Source: Begonia masoniana (lineage: Eukaryota; Streptophyta; Magnoliopsida; Cucurbitales; Begoniaceae). Taken from it: a stretch of DNA of 64,000 bases. Where the stretch lies: the NCBI GenBank assembly GCA_022432975.1, contig CM039502.1:14477143-14541142 (forward strand), read 5' to 3'. Position 1 is the first letter of the stretch, and every line of letters starts with the position of its first letter. The translations under genes were made by a program, and so were the position numbers. A model generated the notes under the pieces. The model made no database searches. It was not told the DNA's origin and saw only the letters and a program-made list of their open reading frames with translations. Positions 59,374 through 64,000 of the stretch are shown piece after piece.

Positions 59374-60082
59374 GTAACCCTTTTTCATTAGTTAACAAGT
59401 GTAGGTTAGTTATTCTTTAGTTTTAATGAAGCTTAAGGTTAACGGTCTGATTATACACAAATTAGGTTTGTGTATTGCCGAGGACTTACATGCGAGACCT
59501 GCAACTCTACGGACAACAGGTAAGTTCATGCGTATAAGTTGGCTCATAAGGCCCTACAGCACGGAGATTCTAGGTTTTTGGTTGTCGAGTAGTTAGGTGG
59601 TAGGTTAAGTTCTAAGTTGAATGAGTTTGCTTTCTATTTTGCTTGTTATCATGTAGCCTGTTTAAGTTATGTTTAAGCACCGTAAATGTTCATGCATACA
59701 CGTTTTTTCCTGAAAGTCATGTAAATGTTTTATACACGAGGTTTGAAGTTAAGAAAGATAAAACCTGTAATGTAATGTACGATTAAGTGTGGGACGAGGA
59801 CTGACATCCTGTTCTGTATTTCTGTTCTGTATCCCTGTTATGTGCCTGATAGTGCACCGTGTCTGATTGTGCTCCTTTGTGCCAGTTCCTCTATAAACCC
59901 CACTTATACCTTCTGTGCACTTGACGTAATGTAAAGTAATGTTCATGTATTTCAAAAGTTTATGCATAGCATATGCATCACTTTATTGTATGTTCTTACT
60001 GAGCTCTAGGCTCATAGTTGAACTCTCTGTTGTAGGTATGGATCTTCCAGATAAGAACTTTGTGCCTCAGGCCGACGAGTAG
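59374..60082 (+). other. Putative spliced leader in element 5 LTR
   Basis: Exon 1 ends at 59373 (gtaaag/gtaacc). Intron 1 is only 92 bp, ending caaattag. Exon 2 is 59466-59519 (54 nt, ending acaacag/gtaag). A ggctcat/aaggcc hairpin with ctaca follows. Intron 2 ends tgttgtag at 60035. Exon 3 opens with ATG and reads MDLPDKNFVPQADE to TAG 60080-60082. The exon 2-3 frame is open with the same G/GT phase as the others. Inferred only. Confidence 0.5.
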
Positions 60083-60522
60083 ATGCAGTTGGCGGGACGA
60101 GCTCATGGGGTGGTTGTGGCGGCCAGACATATTTTGAACCTGTAGGGGTGTATTTTTGAGGTATAAGTCAAGTTCTGTACAGCTTTTGGGATTTTAAAAT
60201 GATGTATAGACTTTGTGTTGATGTTTTAAAACCTCTGTTCTGACAGTTGAATATATATTTTGAAACATTCTTGAACTGCTTGGAGTCTTTTCTTTTAGAT
60301 TATGCATGGATTGTCTTGGGTTTTAGAGCTATTCATGCAGTTAGATTTTAGAACTTCTGTCATGTTTTTCTGATATGTCCAAACCTATGTTTTGAATTGG
60401 GTTTTTGAAGTTTGATGCTTTTTGTGTCAAGAGATGTAAACTGTCAAATAGAGAGGTAGCCGATCGATCGGCTGTGGTAGCAGATTGATCAGTGAAGTGT
60501 TGAATTTTTAAAAAGAAAACAG

Positions 60523-60945
60523 TTGTCCATTTTGCCTTTAAAACAGTCATCCAATCTGCCCTTAAAAAAAATAGTTGTCCATTTTGCCTTTAAAACAGTC
60601 GTCCATTCTGCTCTTTAAAAAAAAAATAGTTGTCCATTCTGCCTTTAAAAACAGTCGTTCATTCCGCCCTTAAAAAAAAGAAACAGTTGTCCATTTTGCT
60701 TTTAAAACAATCGTCTATTCTACCCTTTTAAAATAGTCGTCCACAGCTTCTGCACTTCTGTCGTCCATAGCTTCTGCACTTCTACAGTCATCCACAACTT
60801 TTGCACTTCTGTCGTCCACAGCTTCTGTACTTCTATCGTCCATAGCTTTTGCACTTCTGTCGTCCACAGCTTCTGCTTGTCCACAGCTTTTACACTTCTG
60901 TTGTCCACAGCTTCTGCACTTATGTTATCCACAGCTTCTACATTT
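60523..60945. repeat. Two tandem arrays in element 5 LTR
   Basis: The first has ~60-bp units of cagttgtccattttgccttt and cagtcgtccattctgcc with A runs (60523-60735). The second has ~24-bp units of tcgtccacagcttctgcact with ttctg (60735-60945). Their position matches the arrays of the other LTRs; sequence is mostly private to this element. Confidence 0.88.
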
Positions 60946-61074
60946 TTGTTTTCCATTTTATGCCTTTGATTTTATGTCTGGCCATTTTAAAAGTTCAAAA
61001 AAAAAATACTTCACGTTTCTAATGTCCGGAGTGAGGCTCGCCGACCCCGATCGGGTCGGGGGTCATCACAGTTA

Positions 61075-61086
61075 TGGTATCAGAGC
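61075..61086 (+). other. Primer binding site of element 5
   Basis: The sequence is tggtatcagagc, four bases after the LTR. It is of the tRNA-iMet type. Confidence 0.92.
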
Positions 61087-61232
61087 CGCTAGATTTTAAA
61101 AGCGGTTCTGGAGAACTGTCTGGTTGCGCAACCCGCCACGTGAGATTGCTCCACCAATTGTAAGTGTTTAAGTTTCTGTACCCGTTTTGTTTATTAAGTT
61201 GAGTTCGTTATTATGTATAGGATTTTCTAGAA

Positions 61233-64000
61233 ATGGTGAGAGAGAATCAAGGTGATGCAAACGACAGAGGCGACGCCCTCGATTGTCTAACTAAGCTAGT
61301 CAGTGTTCAGTCGCGCATGATGGAACGCATGATGGCGGATAATGGTAACAACAACCATGCGAATGCTCCACGTGACACCAGTGGAGACAGATTCTGGCGA
61401 CTCCAACCGCCTACATTTGATGGGCTATCTACGGGCCCAACTCATCCTAAGGAATGGATCCGGCATATTGAGAGAATGTTCAATTACACAGAGGTGGAAG
61501 AAAGCAAGAAAGTGATATGTGCCACGTTTCATCTCACCAAAAATGCTAGATTTTGGTGGGACAATGTGCAGTCAACTACAGTAGCATTAAGTTGGGATGG
61601 ATTCAAGAAAATCTTGTACGAGAAGTACTTCGACCGCAGTGTGAGGAAGGAAAAGTTGATCGAATTCTCTCAGCTACAACAATACGGATCAGTTGCCGAA
61701 TACATTCAAAAGTTTGAGTCCTTGTCCTGCTATGCAACACATTTGGTGGCCACCAACGAAAACAAGGTACACCAGTTTATTCATGGGCTAAAAATGGACT
61801 TATTACGGGGAATCACGACTGGGGGTTTTGATGAGGCCCCATATGCGAAAGTGGTGGCTAAGACTTATCAGTTGGAAGCCTTGGAAATGAAGTCTTAGAG
61901 ATAGAGAGATCCTTCAAAGAAATTCCTTCTTGATGTTCCACAACAACAACAACAACAACAATGAGGTCATGGTTGGCAACCAGAACAGCAACACAACAGG
62001 GGCATTAAGAGGCCCAATGAGACTGCTGTTTATCAGGATAAAGGAAAAAGACCAATGAGGGCTCCTCAGCCTCCTGTATGCCCGCATTGCCAGAAATATC
62101 ACGTAGGTGAATGCAGACTCTTTACCGGTCATTGCTTCCGGTGCAGCAAAGAGGGCCATCAAGTTCAGGATTGCCCAATGCCTGACACGCAGCCGAATCG
62201 TGCCATGCCGAGGGTATTTGCTATAACAGAGAATGATGACGAGTACAATGTTACTCTGTAATTTACCTGCCTCTACTCTGCTGGACACGGGGGCCACACA
62301 TTCGTTTGTGGCAATGGATTTCGTGGATAGGGAGAATTTAAGTATTGTGCCGTCAGATCAGCCCTACAATATCATGTTACCATCCAGAGAGTTTATGCAC
62401 TCCGAGCGGGTAGTGCAGGGCGGTATAGTGTCAGTAGGGGACCAAAAATTGTATATCAATCTTATCGTCATTGGTATGAAAGGATACGATGTGATTCTGG
62501 GGATGGACTGGCTGTTTAGACATCACGCCACCATCGACTGTAGGTCCGGGCTTGTGTCCTTTAAGCGCCCGAATGAGAAAGAGTTTTCCTATTAGGCTAT
62601 AGCAAAGGAACATTCTATGCCTGTTATATCCTCCTTGAAAGCTCGACAGCTGATGAGGTCAGGATGTGTCGGATTTCTTGCACACGTGGTAGATGTCCAA
62701 AGGCAAGGTGAAGTGGGACTTCAAAACATTCCGGTAGTTCAAAACTTCCCAGAGGTCTTCTTAGACGACCTGCCGGGATTACCACTGGGTCGTGAGATTG
62801 AGTTCGAGATTGAGGTGTGTCGTGGTGCTGAACCGGTATCGAAGAATCCGTACCGTATGACGTCAATAGAGCTGAAGGAGTTCAAGACTCAGCTAAAGGA
62901 ACTAGTGGACAAGGGCTTTGTACGCCCTAGTTTCTTTCCATGGGGCACTCCCGTCTTGTTCGTTAGGAAGAAGGATGGGTCCCTACACATGTGTATTGAT
63001 TACCGTGAGCTGAACAAGTTGACCATCAAGAATAAGTACCCGTTGCCGAGGATTGACGATCTATTTGACCAGCTGCAAGGGGCTCGGGTATTTTCAAAAA
63101 TTGATTTACGCTCCGGTTATTACTAGTTGAAGGTCAGAGCTGACGATATTCCAAAGACTGCGTTCAGGACCCGATACGGACACTATGAATTCTTGGTGAT
63201 GTCGTTTGGATTGACCAATGCCCCGGTGGCATTTATGGACCTGATGAACAAGGTATTCCAGGATTTTCTAGACAAGTTTGTGATCGTCTTCATTGACGTT
63301 GAGACAACACCAATTATACGCCAAGCACGAGGAGCATTTGGTAATTGTGCTATCGACGTTGCGACAACACCAATTATACGCCAAGCTGTCAAAATGTGAA
63401 TTCTGGTTGAGCAGGATTAATTTCCTAGGCCACGTGGTGTCTGCAGAAGGAGTTTCAGTTGATCCGGCCAAGATTCAGGCTGTGAAGGAATGGCCGAGGC
63501 CGAGGAATGCCAGCGAAGTATGAAGTTTTATCGGGCTAGCTGGTTATTACAGAAAGTTTATCAAGGGATTTTTTGTGATAACAAAGCCTATGACCAGCTT
63601 AACGAGGAAAGATATCAAGTTCAAGTGGTCTGAAGTGTGTGAAGAGAGTTTTCAGACACTCAAACAGAAATTAACCACTGCTCCTCTGTTGGTATTGCTG
63701 GTCAAGGACGGAAAATTCAGTGTGTACTGCGATGCGTCAAAGGTTGGTTTAGGATGCGTATTAATGCAGAAGGGAAAGGTGGTGGCATACGCATCCAGAC
63801 AATTGAAGAACCACGAGCAAAACTACCCTACTCACGACCTTGAGTTAGCGGAAGTTGTTTTTGCACTAAAAGTATGGAGACACCACTTGTATGGACAATC
63901 ATGTGAGGTGTTTTCTGATCACAAAAGCTTGAAGTATATATTTACTCAGAAAGAGTTAAACATGAGGCAACGACAGTGGCTCGAGTTTGTGAAAGACTAT
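61233..64000 (+). pseudogene. Gypsy gag-pol of element 5 (broken, incomplete)
   Basis: Gag starts MVRENQGDANDRG with FKKILYEKYF and stops at TAG 61896. The knuckle is CFRCSKEGHQVQDC. A frame change near 62250 precedes protease [11 protein letters not shown] at 62593 and TAG at 63124 follow. RT is present, but its active-site segment after FID is replaced by a copied 28-bp stretch (63296-63323), removing the second Asp and shifting the frame. A TGA lies near 63521. RNase H ([10 protein letters not shown]) is then open to the window end. The integrase lies outside. Confidence 0.92.

Larger units (their letters stand above)
58984..61070 (+). repeat. 5' LTR of element 5 (2087 bp)
   Basis: It aligns with the element 3 LTRs from tataacacccagcattt to ggtcatcaca. 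It has leader exons at 59373-60082, tgcatggat..attcatgca at about 60302-60340, palindrome agccgatcgatcggct at about 60459, and arrays at 60523-60945. Confidence 0.9.
58984..64000 (+). mobile_element. Gypsy chromovirus-like element 5 (runs off the window)
   Basis: It comprises 5' LTR 58984-61070, primer site, gag and pol up to RNase H at the window end. It is closely related to element 3. The LTR 5' terminus is mutated (tataacaccc instead of tgtaacaccc). The target duplication cannot be tested because the right end is outside. Confidence 0.92.

Noticed and set aside
23194..64000. Endogenous pararetrovirus
   Set aside because: Reverse transcriptases here sit in elements with true LTRs, integrase and target duplications; no movement protein or viral coat features seen.

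Overview
This is plant nuclear DNA, probably from a heterochromatic, repeat-rich part of a flowering-plant chromosome. The evidence is the wall-to-wall LTR retrotransposons primed by initiator tRNA-Met, a Cassandra element carrying 5S rRNA sequence, FAR1-type transposase debris and one intron-flanked exon of a conserved eukaryotic gene. I cannot name the species. No complete host gene is visible.
Layout, left to right. 1-839 is a pure A run, most likely a masked assembly gap. 840-9132 is a Ty3/Gypsy chromovirus (minus) with very long LTRs holding a 27-bp minisatellite. 10310-11442 is a decayed single-exon gene of the putative plant transposon protein type. 11455-14681 is a Cassandra TRIM (plus) split by a 2.4-kb solo Gypsy LTR (11490-13875). 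15187-22591 is a young Ty1/Copia element (minus) with an intact 1329-codon polyprotein and TSD gaatc. 22592-23040 is a GC-rich inverted-repeat patch. 23194-32820 is a Gypsy element (minus), TSD taaat, with broken coding. 33593-34905 is a truncated LTR. 34909-45023 is a tandem Gypsy array (plus): pol fragment, LTR, internal region, LTR. 45612-46560 holds FAR1-like fragments. 46860-47185 and 57085-57650 are two halves of one old Copia gag, split by a Gypsy element (plus, 47186-57084, TSD atctc). 58855-58951 looks like one ECM29 exon. 58984-64000 is a further Gypsy element (plus) cut by the window edge.
The Gypsy pol genes end in a chromodomain-like stretch and look like Tekay/Del chromoviruses. 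All are disabled, mostly by TAG codons that look like deamination at CHG sites. Only the Copia element looks autonomous.
The most unusual signal is in the Gypsy LTRs. Seven LTR types that otherwise differ share one layout: a CT-rich leader, a 5' splice site, a 45-54 nt exon between good splice sites, a small hairpin just after the second donor, a long intron, a third exon ending in a short acidic reading frame, and then an array of short palindromes or hairpins whose sequence is private to each family. This looks like a conserved, spliced, LTR-borne leader or mini-gene. Splicing and translation are inferred, not shown.
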